The notes under the pieces are model-generated. The model saw only the letters and a program-made list of their open reading frames with translations, was not told where the DNA came from and searched no databases. A DNA stretch of 33,434 nt from Deltaproteobacteria bacterium (lineage in GTDB: Bacteria > UBA10199 > JACPAL01): assembly GCA_016180855.1 (NCBI GenBank), contig JACPAL010000024.1:1-33434 (forward strand). The letters are read 5' to 3'. Position 1 is the stretch's first letter. Each line of letters begins with the position of its first letter. Both the position numbers and the translations under genes were made by a program. Positions 22,562 through 31,733 of the stretch are shown in pieces.

Positions 22562-23514
22562 TCTGTTTTCTTTGTCTCTTCCTTGAGATATTTACGCCAC
22601 CGGCTGTGGGTGTCTTTCTTAAGGGCGCTCAGGAATTCCGCGAGGTGCCGTACCTCAATCCCGACAAACGGGAAGGTTGTATGAGGAGAGGTGACGAAGT
22701 TGCCTCCATAGCCAAACGCGAGAAAATCAAGGACGGTTAATCCCACGCCTCCAAAACCATCGAGCTGTTCGGTAACGATATTATCACCCCCTCCGAAAGG
22801 GGTAACGTCTTTCCGGAGCAGGAGCCCCAGAAAGAGGTTCGCCCGGACGGCCCTCGTCATCTTTGACAAGAGGCTGTATTTTTTTTCCGGGTCCATGGCG
22901 CGCGCGACGGAGAAGGAGACGGCTGCTGTGGAATAGGCGGCTTGAATGATTCCACCGGGGTTCGGAGTGAAAAGATTGAGTGGTTGGACAAAGGCGATAT
23001 CGATATCCCAGTTGGTTCCCTGGTGATGATAACGAAAATAGTAATTGTAGACTTTGGACGGATTCTTCAGGTCGGTCATCTGCAGGGCCAGAAGATCCCC
23101 CTCGTCAAATTCATACTGCAACAGAAGGCCGTACATATAAAGGGTGTTGGTCTTGCCGGTCTCAACCAATCTCTCGAGGTTGACGATTTTCCGGTTTGCT
23201 TGACGGTTGAAAACTCGTTCCGAGACCTTTTGCTCAAGTGAGGAGCTCTCCTGAAAGAGGGCAATCGAGGAGAAGCTGCCTCGGTGATGAATCCCCAATT
23301 CCATACGGTAGGAATTTGCCATGTTTTTTGGAAGCCGGATCGCCCCCCACTGGGTCAGAATACAGGGGGTTGCAACGCAGGCCTCGGCAGAAAGATAGTT
23401 TCTCTCCCCTTTTTTGTCGCCACGGTCATATTCGGCAAGCGGTGTTCCTGCCCTAAGGGGTGTTGGAAGAGGCGTGACAACCAACAAAAAAAATGCGACG
23501 AATAATAAACGCAT
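22558..23514 (-). CDS. Exported protein of unknown function, possible beta-barrel
   Basis: A 318-residue protein with a signal peptide (RLLFVAFFLLVVTPLPTPLRA, cleavage after residue 22). The mature part has two Cys near the N-terminus (EACVATPCIL) and many Gly/Phe/Tyr-rich alternating stretches (YYFRYHHQGTNWDIDIAFVQPLN, GFGGVGLTVLDFLAFGYGGNF) that suggest an outer-membrane or secreted beta protein. I do not recognise the family. Its ATG overlaps the start of the divergent MFS gene; GAGGAG lies just before the ATG and supports this start. Confidence 0.72.
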   Translation of the reverse strand: MRLLFVAFFLLVVTPLPTPLRAGTPLAEYDRGDKKGERNYLSAEACVATPCILTQWGAIRLPKNMANSYRMELGIHHRGSFSSIALFQESSSLEQKVSERVFNRQANRKIVNLERLVETGKTNTLYMYGLLLQYEFDEGDLLALQMTDLKNPSKVYNYYFRYHHQGTNWDIDIAFVQPLNLFTPNPGGIIQAAYSTAAVSFSVARAMDPEKKYSLLSKMTRAVRANLFLGLLLRKDVTPFGGGDNIVTEQLDGFGGVGLTVLDFLAFGYGGNFVTSPHTTFPFVGIEVRHLAEFLSALKKDTHSRWRKYLKEETKKTD

Positions 23515-24679
23515 GAACTCCTCGCTCGTCGTCAGGCTCTACTCCGTCCATTCCCTTTTGTCCAAACTCTTCTTTTTTCTGCCGATCATCGTTATCTGGT
23601 TTCGTGATCAGGGTTTTAGCCAGTTTCAGGTGACCCTGATCATGAGCTCTTTTTTCCTCTCCGCTACGGTCGCTGAGATCCCGAGCGGAATTTTCTCAGA
23701 CAAATACGGTTATCGCTGGGCCCTCTTCATCACCGGCATCCTGGAGGCGATTGGAATGGTGCTCATTGCCAATGCGGATCATTTTATCACGGCCTTGATC
23801 GGTGAGGTCTTAAACGGCATCGGCTATGCCTTTTACACCGGCTCGAAGGAATCTTACCTGTTCCATTTTTTAACCATTACGCGGGAGGACGGCACGTATC
23901 AAAAGCGTTTTGCGCGCGCCAAACTGTTTGAGTTCATCGGAATGGCCGCCGGGGGGCTTGTCGGTGGATCGATCTACATTTACTGGAAGGAGCTTCCTTT
24001 TTATCTCTCGGCGATCAGCTTCGTTGCCTCCTCCTTGCTCATTTTTTACCTCCCCACCGTCCGCCAGGGGGCTAGCGATTCCATTTCCAGCCTTAATCAT
24101 TTGAGGCAAGGGATCGAACATATTCGGACGGGGGATCAGGATTTAAAGACACTCCTCGCCTTTTATTGTGCCTATCTCTCCTCCATGCTGATCTTTCTCG
24201 TGACCTTAAATCAGCCGTATCTTCGAGAATCGGGGATCCCTCTCTCCTATTTTGGCCTTGTCTTTCTCGGTTTCCACCTTTGTTCCATGGGGGGGAGTGA
24301 AGTGGCGAGGCACCTCCCTGGTGAGCAGCTGACCCGGCGGCTCTTCTTCTTCATCGGTCTTGGGCTTGCCAGTGGAATCATGGTGCTCGGCTTTTTCAGA
24401 AGCCCATTCTCTATCCTGCTGATTTTCGGGATCCATTTTCTCTGGGGGCTCTTTTTCCCGGTTACGAGTCAGGCAACCAACCGGTTGATCGACTCCCGAT
24501 GGCGCGGGACCGTTTTGGCTGCGCAGGACTTTGTCCAGAATCTTTTGTTTGTTATCCTGGCGCCACTCCTTGGATGGATCACGGATGAAAGAGGTCTTTC
24601 TACGGCGCTCTGGCTCTTGGGGGCGTTTGCCGGCCTGACGCTTCTCTTTTCGCTCAAGATGAGGCTTGGGCGTAAGTAG
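23513..24679 (+). CDS. MFS-family transporter
   Basis: A 388-residue integral membrane protein with about 11-12 hydrophobic segments and a motif-A-like loop (IFSDKYGYRWALFITG) between the second and third helices. The charge pattern around SKLFFFLPIIVIWF at the start fits MFS transporters. The substrate is unknown. The start is uncertain: the ATG at 23513 has no ribosome site and overlaps the ATG of the divergent exported-protein gene. A GTG at 23474, after GGAAGAGG, is a possible longer start. The next large gene begins 57 bp downstream in the same frame. Confidence 0.85.
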   Translation: MNSSLVVRLYSVHSLLSKLFFFLPIIVIWFRDQGFSQFQVTLIMSSFFLSATVAEIPSGIFSDKYGYRWALFITGILEAIGMVLIANADHFITALIGEVLNGIGYAFYTGSKESYLFHFLTITREDGTYQKRFARAKLFEFIGMAAGGLVGGSIYIYWKELPFYLSAISFVASSLLIFYLPTVRQGASDSISSLNHLRQGIEHIRTGDQDLKTLLAFYCAYLSSMLIFLVTLNQPYLRESGIPLSYFGLVFLGFHLCSMGGSEVARHLPGEQLTRRLFFFIGLGLASGIMVLGFFRSPFSILLIFGIHFLWGLFFPVTSQATNRLIDSRWRGTVLAAQDFVQNLLFVILAPLLGWITDERGLSTALWLLGAFAGLTLLFSLKMRLGRK

Positions 24680-24736
24680 TCGGCTATCCGTTCTTTAGCC
24701 CCACAACCTTTCCACCCAATTGACGAATCCACCGGC

Positions 24737-27700
24737 GTGGAGGCTGGTTGCTCAAAGCTTGGCGTTGGGTGTGAAGGAAATCCGGCGCAATTTCCGGCGA
24801 AAACACCCCCTCCTTTCTCGCCAAATCCTTCCCCCTCATCCCGAGGTCAGATTGAGAATCCTGTCTTAAAAGGGGCGGCGGAGGCCCTCGATCAGATTGA
24901 GCGGGGGACTCAACATATCAAACGGTTCCCCCTGCCTTATGGGCATCGGCCCCTTTTTCAGAGCTGGCTCTCACCGGACCTGGATGTTCATTATGAATTT
25001 TTCGGAAAGTTTTTTGGTTATCCCGTTGCCCGACTACAAAAAGGGTGGGTCTATTTCCACTCCGATGAGGGGAGCTACTTTGAGACCGTGAACCCGGTTG
25101 TCTGGCGTGACGGAAAGATTGAGTCGGGACTCCTCAAGGTTCATGGACGCGTCGGGTTGACGATGAATAAACATTTTGATCGTGGGAAGATGCCTCTCTG
25201 GCTGGCTCTGGATAGGGTGCGTTTTGAAAACGGGAGGATCTATGCAACGGCTCGCACGTTTGTTGATGAGCGTCCCCCTTTCCCGCGTTTTGCCGACGAG
25301 GAACCGACGATCGACGCTGACCGGTTGCTCCTCCATTATAAATTCGGGTGTGCTAATTCACGGGGGGAATATGATGTGACCCCCGCTTTGGAGGAGTTTT
25401 TTCAGGGCTATTTTGAGGAACCCGCCCCCTCGGAACCGTTTGTCACCGGATTAAAAGGTTCCCGGCTCCTGGAGCTATTCGAGAGAACCTGGCAGAAAAA
25501 GAATCCATCCCCTCCCGGGACCGATTTCCCGCATTGGCCCTCCTGGAGGGAGACCGTGGAGGCGATCCAGGAGTTTGATTTTGAGGATCCGCTCTTTCAG
25601 GACAGGGAATCGGGCGAGGAGCTGACGGTCCGCAGTTTGGAGAATCTCATCCATCCGAATCAGTGGGGTTCTTCAGCCTTTTCGCCGGCCGTTCATCTGC
25701 GTCTTAAGGAAATCGGGTATATTGGAAGGCAGCATCGCTTATCCGTGGAGTTGGATCAGATCGATTTTATCATCCCCCAGGACCTTGTTTGGCACGATCC
25801 GAAAAATTTCTCCGGGACCGTGGAGGTCCGGTTGGGGCGGCTGGTCCACAAGGGGTTGCTTAAAGAGGGCCTTGTCGTTGAATCGCCGGACAAGATTATT
25901 TTTAAATTTCAAGGCGGTCCTGATGGCATCCAGATTGTCCAAAACGCCGGCCGGCTTTCTATTAACAGTTTTCAGCATGAGCTCTCCGCCAGGCTGACAG
26001 ATATTTTCTTGAATCTCCTCTATGATTATCGATCTCGTCAGCTCTCCCTGACAGGGGGGCTTCATTTTGATGGCATGGCAGGAAAGGCGATTCGTCTCCT
26101 GCCCCAGTTGACCCTTCAGGGGGAATGGGGCACTCATTGTGGATTTCGGTCCGAAGACCTTCTGGCGAACGGCGCCTTGATCAGTTGTCGAGGGAACCTC
26201 CGTGATTTTTCGATGGAGCGCCTTGGTTCCGAAGGAGTTTCTTCGTTGAGGGTCAATTTGGATCGTGCTGTTTTCAGGGGGGGGCGACTTTATTACAGCG
26301 GCCAGCAAGACCCCCTTCGTTTTAATCTCAAGGCGCTGGAGGGGAGATCAGGATTCCGGTTTAAAACACCGAAGGGTGCCAAGGGAGACTTCAAAACCCG
26401 GCTTCTTGTTTCCCAGCTGGAAGGGACTATCTCACCTTCCGGGACGGTCCATATGGAATCTTCTCACCCGCTCGCCTCCGCACCATTCGCGGTTTTAGAG
26501 GGAGGGGGTGTTTTACGTCGGTCGGACGGTTTGACGATCCCGATCCGGCAGGGGCTTATCAACCTCTTCTCCGTTGACTACTCGCCGTTCAAGGATCGTT
26601 GGCGTTTTCAGGGACTTCTTCAGGCCGACCACGAAAATCGCCCTGCCGACTACCTGCAGGCCGATCGCGATCAGGTCCTGTCATGGTCAGGTGAGCCGCA
26701 AAAGATCAGTGCGACCCTGTCGCTCCACGATTGGGAGATCGATCGTAAAGGGGCCCTGATCTTTAATGAAGGTGAACTGCTCGGTCGCTCCGTCGATCGT
26801 CGGGAAGTTTCCTCCCCTTCGTTATTTCCACAAGAAGCCGCTTCGCTCCCGACCGTCCTCCCTCCTCCGCTCCAGATTGAAACTAAACGGGAGGATCCGG
26901 CGGAGAGTCCTCTCCTCCCGGCGCTTCGTCAAATCCTTGGGAGTTTTGTTGCCTCCATCGACCAGATCAATCGTCTGCAGGTCGACCTGCCCCAGAATCC
27001 GACTGAGACCGAGATACCGCTTTGGGGGGATAACCTTACGGTGAGCTTTCGGTTCCCCCAAAAAATCTCCTGGAAGATGGAGATGGGGACCTGGCCTGAC
27101 CGTCGTACGGGAGAAGAGAAGGTTGCCTTTTTTTCCGTCGGTCCCCAGAGACCGATTCGAGCCTGTCTGAATCTTTTTGGGCGATGCATCACGGAAGAAG
27201 AGGTTGTCTTTGAGGGGGTCAGGCTTCATACCGAGGAACTTCCGCCGGAACAGTTTGACTGGACCCGTTTTCAATGGAGTGAACCCCAAGGGTATAAACC
27301 TGGGGAGCTTATTCTTCGGCTCTCTCACGGTGGCGGCCTTGTCAATTTGGTGAAGCTCCTGTTTGAGAGCCAGGGATTGGATCCGGCCTCTTTTGGCGTG
27401 AAGCAGGACGGAACAAGCTGGCGGCTCCCGCTCGATTGGGATCAGATCAGGAAATTGATCGGTGCCATTCTGAACCGCTCCGATGATAACGGTGCCTCTG
27501 GCGGTTCTCGTCCCACGGGATTACCAGCCAAGATTCGTAACACCCCCTCGTTTCTCTGGGATGAGATGACCGGTGTTATTGATCTCCAGTTTCAAGGGGG
27601 ACCCAGAGAGTTTCGGCTCGAAGGGGCAGGGAAGGTTCGTACCGATCTTTTGTTTGAGATGGATTCCAAGGCTCCTCTGAGGATCTGGAGGAATGAGCGA

Positions 27701-29143
27701 GATGGAAAAATAGGGGCTGATCCTTTTCACCTCCCCCATATCCGTTTGTCTGCCTCTCCATTTCTCCTGGAGCTCAAGGATTTTCAGGTTGGTGAAAAAT
27801 CAAGGTTCGTGATTGATCCTGGCCGGCGGAAATTACACGCCCCCTATCACCTTGATTTGCTCCAATTCCGTTTTAAACCTTCCGAAGGATCTCCCACATG
27901 GGATGGGGCTGTTACCTCGCTTGCCGGTAGGAATCTCACCTTCAATAAGGGAAATGAAACGGATCAGCTGGATCCGATGCAACGCCGTTTTGAGACCTCG
28001 ACGATCGGCTCAGACGAACTTCGGTTTGACTTCTCTCTTCAAAAGGCGTGTGAGGAATCGGCAGTTCATTGTAAGACCGCGCGGTTCGAGGGTTCCCCTC
28101 GCATCAGCCGGATTTTTTCCTTAAAGCAGTTTCCCCACCGTCTTGAAATTGGCTTTGGCAAACTTGAGGATCGCCAGATGAGCTTTGTGGGGGGGCATTT
28201 TGTTATCCCGCGCCTCCATTATAAGGCGAACAGGGGGGGGATAATCTCCGTTCCGTCGGGATCAGGAGGGATTTTTGATCAGGACTTCTACCTCTCTTTG
28301 CCGGAGCTCACTTTCTCTGCCGGAGGTACGATGGAGTTGGAGAAAGGCCTGACACTTCGACTCCGGGAGACGAGTTATGCACGCGGGGTCAACATCCAGG
28401 CCCGAAACGATGAGGTCCAGTTTTCAGGTGATGAGGTTCATCTTGCCTTTGACCGGATGACGCTCGACTTCTTGAAGAGCTTAGGATTACCACACCTGGA
28501 AGCGACCCTTCAGACAGCCGATTTTGACGGCTTCCTGGCCCAATCGACGGCTCGGAACAGAGATATCGATCTGCAGGGAAGGATGCGGTTCTCTTCCAAA
28601 GGGCATCTTACCCTTCATCATCACCACCCCTCCATTGACGTCGATCATCTTGAGTCGGATTTTTCCTTGAAGCTGGATGCCCTCCGACGCCTTCAAACAA
28701 CAGAAGGGGATCTCTCTCTCTTGGAATTTGAGGGCCTAACCCTCAAGGTGGCCGATCTCCATGCCCAACTGGCCCTTCTGGGAATTTTTGAGACCCATCT
28801 GGCGCATGAATTGAATCATCGACACCCTCATTTTGAAGGAGAGTTGATGATCCGGAAAGGGAGGATCCGGATCCAGAAGATTCCGGGCCAGACAACCCCG
28901 ACTGTTTCTGTGGAACTGAACGGCATCTCGCTTAACCAAAATGGGACGAGTTACGAGACGACATTGCAGCTCGGAGGGAAGGGGAGTAGTGTGGGGCTGG
29001 AGTTTCCGGATATTCAGTTCAACCTGAGCGGCCAGGGGGCGGTTGTTTTTACCAACGAGGGTGGTGTCTGGAGGAGGCAGATTACGCTCGGCCCCTCCGA
29101 ACTCTACCTCTTGTTTCAAGGGGGGAGGGTGAGGAGAAAATGA
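24737..29143 (+). CDS. Giant 1468-residue beta-rich protein of unknown function
   Basis: The longest gene of the window. Apart from a Pro/Ser-rich N-terminus (residues 15-40) and a Pro-rich linker near 690-760, it is a chain of short amphipathic beta-like repeats (for example LDQIDFIIPQDLVWHDPKNFSGTVEVRLGRLVHKGLL) with recurring Gly and hydrophobic spacing. This resembles large AsmA/TamB-like envelope proteins, but no specific motif or transmembrane helix was identified. There is no signal peptide at the present GTG start, which also lacks a ribosome site. The true N-terminus may lie elsewhere or involve a frameshift. It follows an MFS transporter gene in the same frame, 57 bp away. Functional assignment is open. 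Confidence 0.75.
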   Translation: MEAGCSKLGVGCEGNPAQFPAKTPPPFSPNPSPSSRGQIENPVLKGAAEALDQIERGTQHIKRFPLPYGHRPLFQSWLSPDLDVHYEFFGKFFGYPVARLQKGWVYFHSDEGSYFETVNPVVWRDGKIESGLLKVHGRVGLTMNKHFDRGKMPLWLALDRVRFENGRIYATARTFVDERPPFPRFADEEPTIDADRLLLHYKFGCANSRGEYDVTPALEEFFQGYFEEPAPSEPFVTGLKGSRLLELFERTWQKKNPSPPGTDFPHWPSWRETVEAIQEFDFEDPLFQDRESGEELTVRSLENLIHPNQWGSSAFSPAVHLRLKEIGYIGRQHRLSVELDQIDFIIPQDLVWHDPKNFSGTVEVRLGRLVHKGLLKEGLVVESPDKIIFKFQGGPDGIQIVQNAGRLSINSFQHELSARLTDIFLNLLYDYRSRQLSLTGGLHFDGMAGKAIRLLPQLTLQGEWGTHCGFRSEDLLANGALISCRGNLRDFSMERLGSEGVSSLRVNLDRAVFRGGRLYYSGQQDPLRFNLKALEGRSGFRFKTPKGAKGDFKTRLLVSQLEGTISPSGTVHMESSHPLASAPFAVLEGGGVLRRSDGLTIPIRQGLINLFSVDYSPFKDRWRFQGLLQADHENRPADYLQADRDQVLSWSGEPQKISATLSLHDWEIDRKGALIFNEGELLGRSVDRREVSSPSLFPQEAASLPTVLPPPLQIETKREDPAESPLLPALRQILGSFVASIDQINRLQVDLPQNPTETEIPLWGDNLTVSFRFPQKISWKMEMGTWPDRRTGEEKVAFFSVGPQRPIRACLNLFGRCITEEEVVFEGVRLHTEELPPEQFDWTRFQWSEPQGYKPGELILRLSHGGGLVNLVKLLFESQGLDPASFGVKQDGTSWRLPLDWDQIRKLIGAILNRSDDNGASGGSRPTGLPAKIRNTPSFLWDEMTGVIDLQFQGGPREFRLEGAGKVRTDLLFEMDSKAPLRIWRNERDGKIGADPFHLPHIRLSASPFLLELKDFQVGEKSRFVIDPGRRKLHAPYHLDLLQFRFKPSEGSPTWDGAVTSLAGRNLTFNKGNETDQLDPMQRRFETSTIGSDELRFDFSLQKACEESAVHCKTARFEGSPRISRIFSLKQFPHRLEIGFGKLEDRQMSFVGGHFVIPRLHYKANRGGIISVPSGSGGIFDQDFYLSLPELTFSAGGTMELEKGLTLRLRETSYARGVNIQARNDEVQFSGDEVHLAFDRMTLDFLKSLGLPHLEATLQTADFDGFLAQSTARNRDIDLQGRMRFSSKGHLTLHHHHPSIDVDHLESDFSLKLDALRRLQTTEGDLSLLEFEGLTLKVADLHAQLALLGIFETHLAHELNHRHPHFEGELMIRKGRIRIQKIPGQTTPTVSVELNGISLNQNGTSYETTLQLGGKGSSVGLEFPDIQFNLSGQGAVVFTNEGGVWRRQITLGPSELYLLFQGGRVRRK

Positions 29144-29151
29144 GATAGGCC

Positions 29152-29168
29152 GTACTCTCTAAGAGTAC
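29152..29168. repeat. Small hairpin after the giant gene
   Basis: GTACTCT (29152-29158) and AGAGTAC (29162-29168) form a perfect 7-bp stem with a 3-base loop, followed by ATTTTAT. It might be a weak terminator for the giant gene or an operator for the next one. Confidence 0.4.
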
Positions 29169-29231
29169 ATTTTATGGTCAACTAGGTACCTTTAGTAGCA
29201 TCCTTTTCAAATTGAAGTCGACGATACTACT

Positions 29232-29813
29232 ATGAGAGCTTCAACAATCCTAGACTTTACCTTAACAGCTCTGGGAGTTCTGGTGTTACCCCAATTAGTG
29301 GTCGGATATAACACCGCGCTTCGACCGGTTCTTCCATCCCGCATAAAAGAGGATGGGGAATTGAAGACACCTGACGAGTTCGCTCGCGAATTTGGCCCAA
29401 CCTGTCAGGCGTCTTATAACCAATTATTTGGAGACAACCCTTCTGAGTGGATAAGTGCAGAGCGTCAATTTACGTGGATTAAAAATAACTGTGACCCAAA
29501 ACTCCTCCCACAGCAGTACGATTCCTCGCTCGCCAGATGTCACGTAGGGCATATTTATAAAGAAATTGGTCGTGGCATTTTTGCCTTTAACATGAGCGTT
29601 TTTGGTTTTATAGCCCTTGGCGGGGTTAGTTTTGCTCGACTCCAGGGAAAGTTGACAACAAGAGAAGCTCTCTTGATCCTTGGCATTGCCAGCTTCTCCC
29701 TTTCGGTTGGTGGGTATGTCTTTGGAATGTTGGAGGGGAGCAGCTCCGTCGTCAAAAAAAGCAAGTTCGATCGGTCTTATCAAAAAGATTGCGGTGACTT
29801 CGAAATACGGTAG
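29232..29813 (+). CDS. Orphan membrane protein
   Basis: A 193-residue protein with an N-terminal hydrophobic segment (about 7-26), a polar domain with three Cys (CQASY, NNCDP, CHVGH), and two further hydrophobic segments (about 113-127 and 145-161) before a basic tail. The domain between the first and second helices is probably periplasmic, and its Cys residues could form disulfides. I do not recognise the family. No ribosome site precedes the ATG. The start lies inside an inverted repeat (29193-29202 with 29223-29232). Confidence 0.65.
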   Translation: MRASTILDFTLTALGVLVLPQLVVGYNTALRPVLPSRIKEDGELKTPDEFAREFGPTCQASYNQLFGDNPSEWISAERQFTWIKNNCDPKLLPQQYDSSLARCHVGHIYKEIGRGIFAFNMSVFGFIALGGVSFARLQGKLTTREALLILGIASFSLSVGGYVFGMLEGSSSVVKKSKFDRSYQKDCGDFEIR

Positions 29814-29828
29814 GTTCAGCCAAACAGC

Positions 29829-31682
29829 CTAAACAATCTCTTTAATTTTTTTGACAATACAGGACGCGGAAATCCCGGCAGCCTCTAGCAATTCAGCCGG
29901 TTTGCCGGAGCGAGGCATCTCACAAACGGCCAGTTTAATGATCGGGACAGAAGGCTTCTCGGCAAATACGTTGAGCACGGCGTCTCCGATTCCCCCTTCA
30001 AACCAGTGATCCTCCACAACAAGAATCGCCTTCGTCTCCTGGGCCGCCTTGCGAAGCGTCTTTTCATCAAGTGGCTTGACGGAATAGCAATCGATCACCC
30101 GGATGGAGATCCCCTCTTTCTGAAGCTGATCATACGCCTTGAGTGCCTCGAACAATGTGACACCGGCCGCAACAACCGTCACCTTGTCTTGTGAAGAGGA
30201 CTTGATCGTTTTGGAACCACCAATCGGGAATTTTTCATCAGATGGGTAAATAACAGGTGTCGCCGGCCGGCTGGTTCGGATATAGACAATCCCCTCTCTC
30301 TTCACAGACTCTTCGACGAGATGTCCCGTCGCCACGGCATCGGAAGGATAAAGAACGGTACTCCCTGAAATCGATCGAAACATCGCAATATCTTCCAATC
30401 CCATCTGCGAGGGACCATCCTCACCAATCGAGACCCCTACATGGGATCCAACACACTTCAAATTGGCCCGACTGACCGCGGCCATCCGAATCTGGTCAAA
30501 CGCGCGCGTCAAAAAGGCGGCAAAGGTCGAGGCAAACGGAACCTTCCCCCGTTTCGAAAGCCCCAATGCCACACCGATCATGTTCTGTTCAGCGATGAAC
30601 ATCTCAAAATAGTTTTCCGGATGCCTCTGTGCAACAATCTCCGAGAAGGTCGAATTACTCGTATCGCCATCGACTGCGACAATCTCGGGGTAACGATCGA
30701 CAAGGGAGGCAAGAACCTCTCCGTACGCCTTCCGGGTCGCAATGGAGTTCCCCGGTTTGTAAGCAGGACCGCTCTCATTCTTGACCGGTCTCTTCTCCGG
30801 TCGGCGATCCTCCGGTTTTTGTACCTGCCCGACCCTCTTCAAATCAACCGGACCGATCTCCTGAAGCGCCTTTTCGAGCTCCTGACGCGACAACGCCTTG
30901 CCATGCCAGCCGAGTTTGTCCTCCAGAAAGGAGACCCCCTTCCCCTTGAGCGTCTTGGCAATAATCACCTTCGGACGAGATTCTGTATTGCTCAGGAAAC
31001 GATCATACGCCGACTCGATCTCCGCTATGGAATGGCCATCGACAATCGCCACCTCCCACCCAAATGCCGAAAATTTCTTGGCAAACGACTCGACATCATG
31101 CCCCCACATCGTCTCCCGGCTCTGACCGATCCGGTTGATGTCGACGACCGCAATCAGATTATCCAGCTTGTAATAAGCGGCCAGCTGAACCGCCTCCCAG
31201 ACCGACCCCTCTGCCAACTCACCATCCCCCAGGAGTACATAGGTTCGGTACGTGAGCTTATCGAGATACCTGGCGTTGAGTGCCATCCCAACACCTATTG
31301 ATAATCCCTGTCCCAAACTGCCGGTCGCAACTTCCGCGTAGGTAAAGCGGGGGGTCGGGTGTCCCTCGAGAGGGCTCTCGTAAAGACGCAAACCGTTTAT
31401 CTGTTCCTGCGAGAGTTTTCCGGCCGCCGCAAACAACGCATAATAAAGAGGGGCGGCATGCCCCTTGGAAAAGATCAAACGGTCATTATTAGGCAGTGCC
31501 GGCCTTGCAAGGTCGAACCGGAGATACTTAAAAAAGAGGGTCGTCATCAAATCGGTCGCAGAGAGGGAGGTCGTTGGATGTCCGGAGCCCGCCTCCGTTG
31601 TGGAGGTCAGGATATAATACCGAACAAGACGGGCGAGTGACGCCAGATCGGCCGGTTCAACCATGGGGCGGCTATTAGTCAT
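29829..31682 (-). CDS. tkt: Transketolase (animal-type length)
   Basis: A 617-residue thiamine-diphosphate enzyme moving two-carbon units between pentose and hexose phosphates. It has the N-terminal substrate/cofactor motif AGSGHPTTSLSATDLMT, the diphosphate motif GDGELAEGSVWEAV ending near DIN, the second-half EQNMIGVALGLS with the catalytic Glu, and SHVGVSIGEDGPSQMG. The length and SGHP(T/S) sequence are closer to the animal-type enzymes of about 620 residues than to the E. coli type of about 660. Three possible ATGs (31742, 31682, 31664) lack clear ribosome sites; 31682 is chosen because the first overlaps the divergent ctpA start. It works with rpe, encoded at 11626-12294. Confidence 0.93.
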   Translation of the reverse strand: MTNSRPMVEPADLASLARLVRYYILTSTTEAGSGHPTTSLSATDLMTTLFFKYLRFDLARPALPNNDRLIFSKGHAAPLYYALFAAAGKLSQEQINGLRLYESPLEGHPTPRFTYAEVATGSLGQGLSIGVGMALNARYLDKLTYRTYVLLGDGELAEGSVWEAVQLAAYYKLDNLIAVVDINRIGQSRETMWGHDVESFAKKFSAFGWEVAIVDGHSIAEIESAYDRFLSNTESRPKVIIAKTLKGKGVSFLEDKLGWHGKALSRQELEKALQEIGPVDLKRVGQVQKPEDRRPEKRPVKNESGPAYKPGNSIATRKAYGEVLASLVDRYPEIVAVDGDTSNSTFSEIVAQRHPENYFEMFIAEQNMIGVALGLSKRGKVPFASTFAAFLTRAFDQIRMAAVSRANLKCVGSHVGVSIGEDGPSQMGLEDIAMFRSISGSTVLYPSDAVATGHLVEESVKREGIVYIRTSRPATPVIYPSDEKFPIGGSKTIKSSSQDKVTVVAAGVTLFEALKAYDQLQKEGISIRVIDCYSVKPLDEKTLRKAAQETKAILVVEDHWFEGGIGDAVLNVFAEKPSVPIIKLAVCEMPRSGKPAELLEAAGISASCIVKKIKEIV

Positions 31683-31733
31683 CGAGGGGGAAAAAGGCAA
31701 GCCAAGAGTCAAAGAAGAATCTATACTTTTTGA

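Noticed and set aside
25739-26308. 189-codon minus-strand frame
   Set aside because: It is antisense to the giant gene with no ribosome site or recognisable domain.
30441-31301. 286-codon plus-strand frame
   Set aside because: It is antisense to the transketolase, whose motifs are unmistakable; the frame is open because of codon bias.
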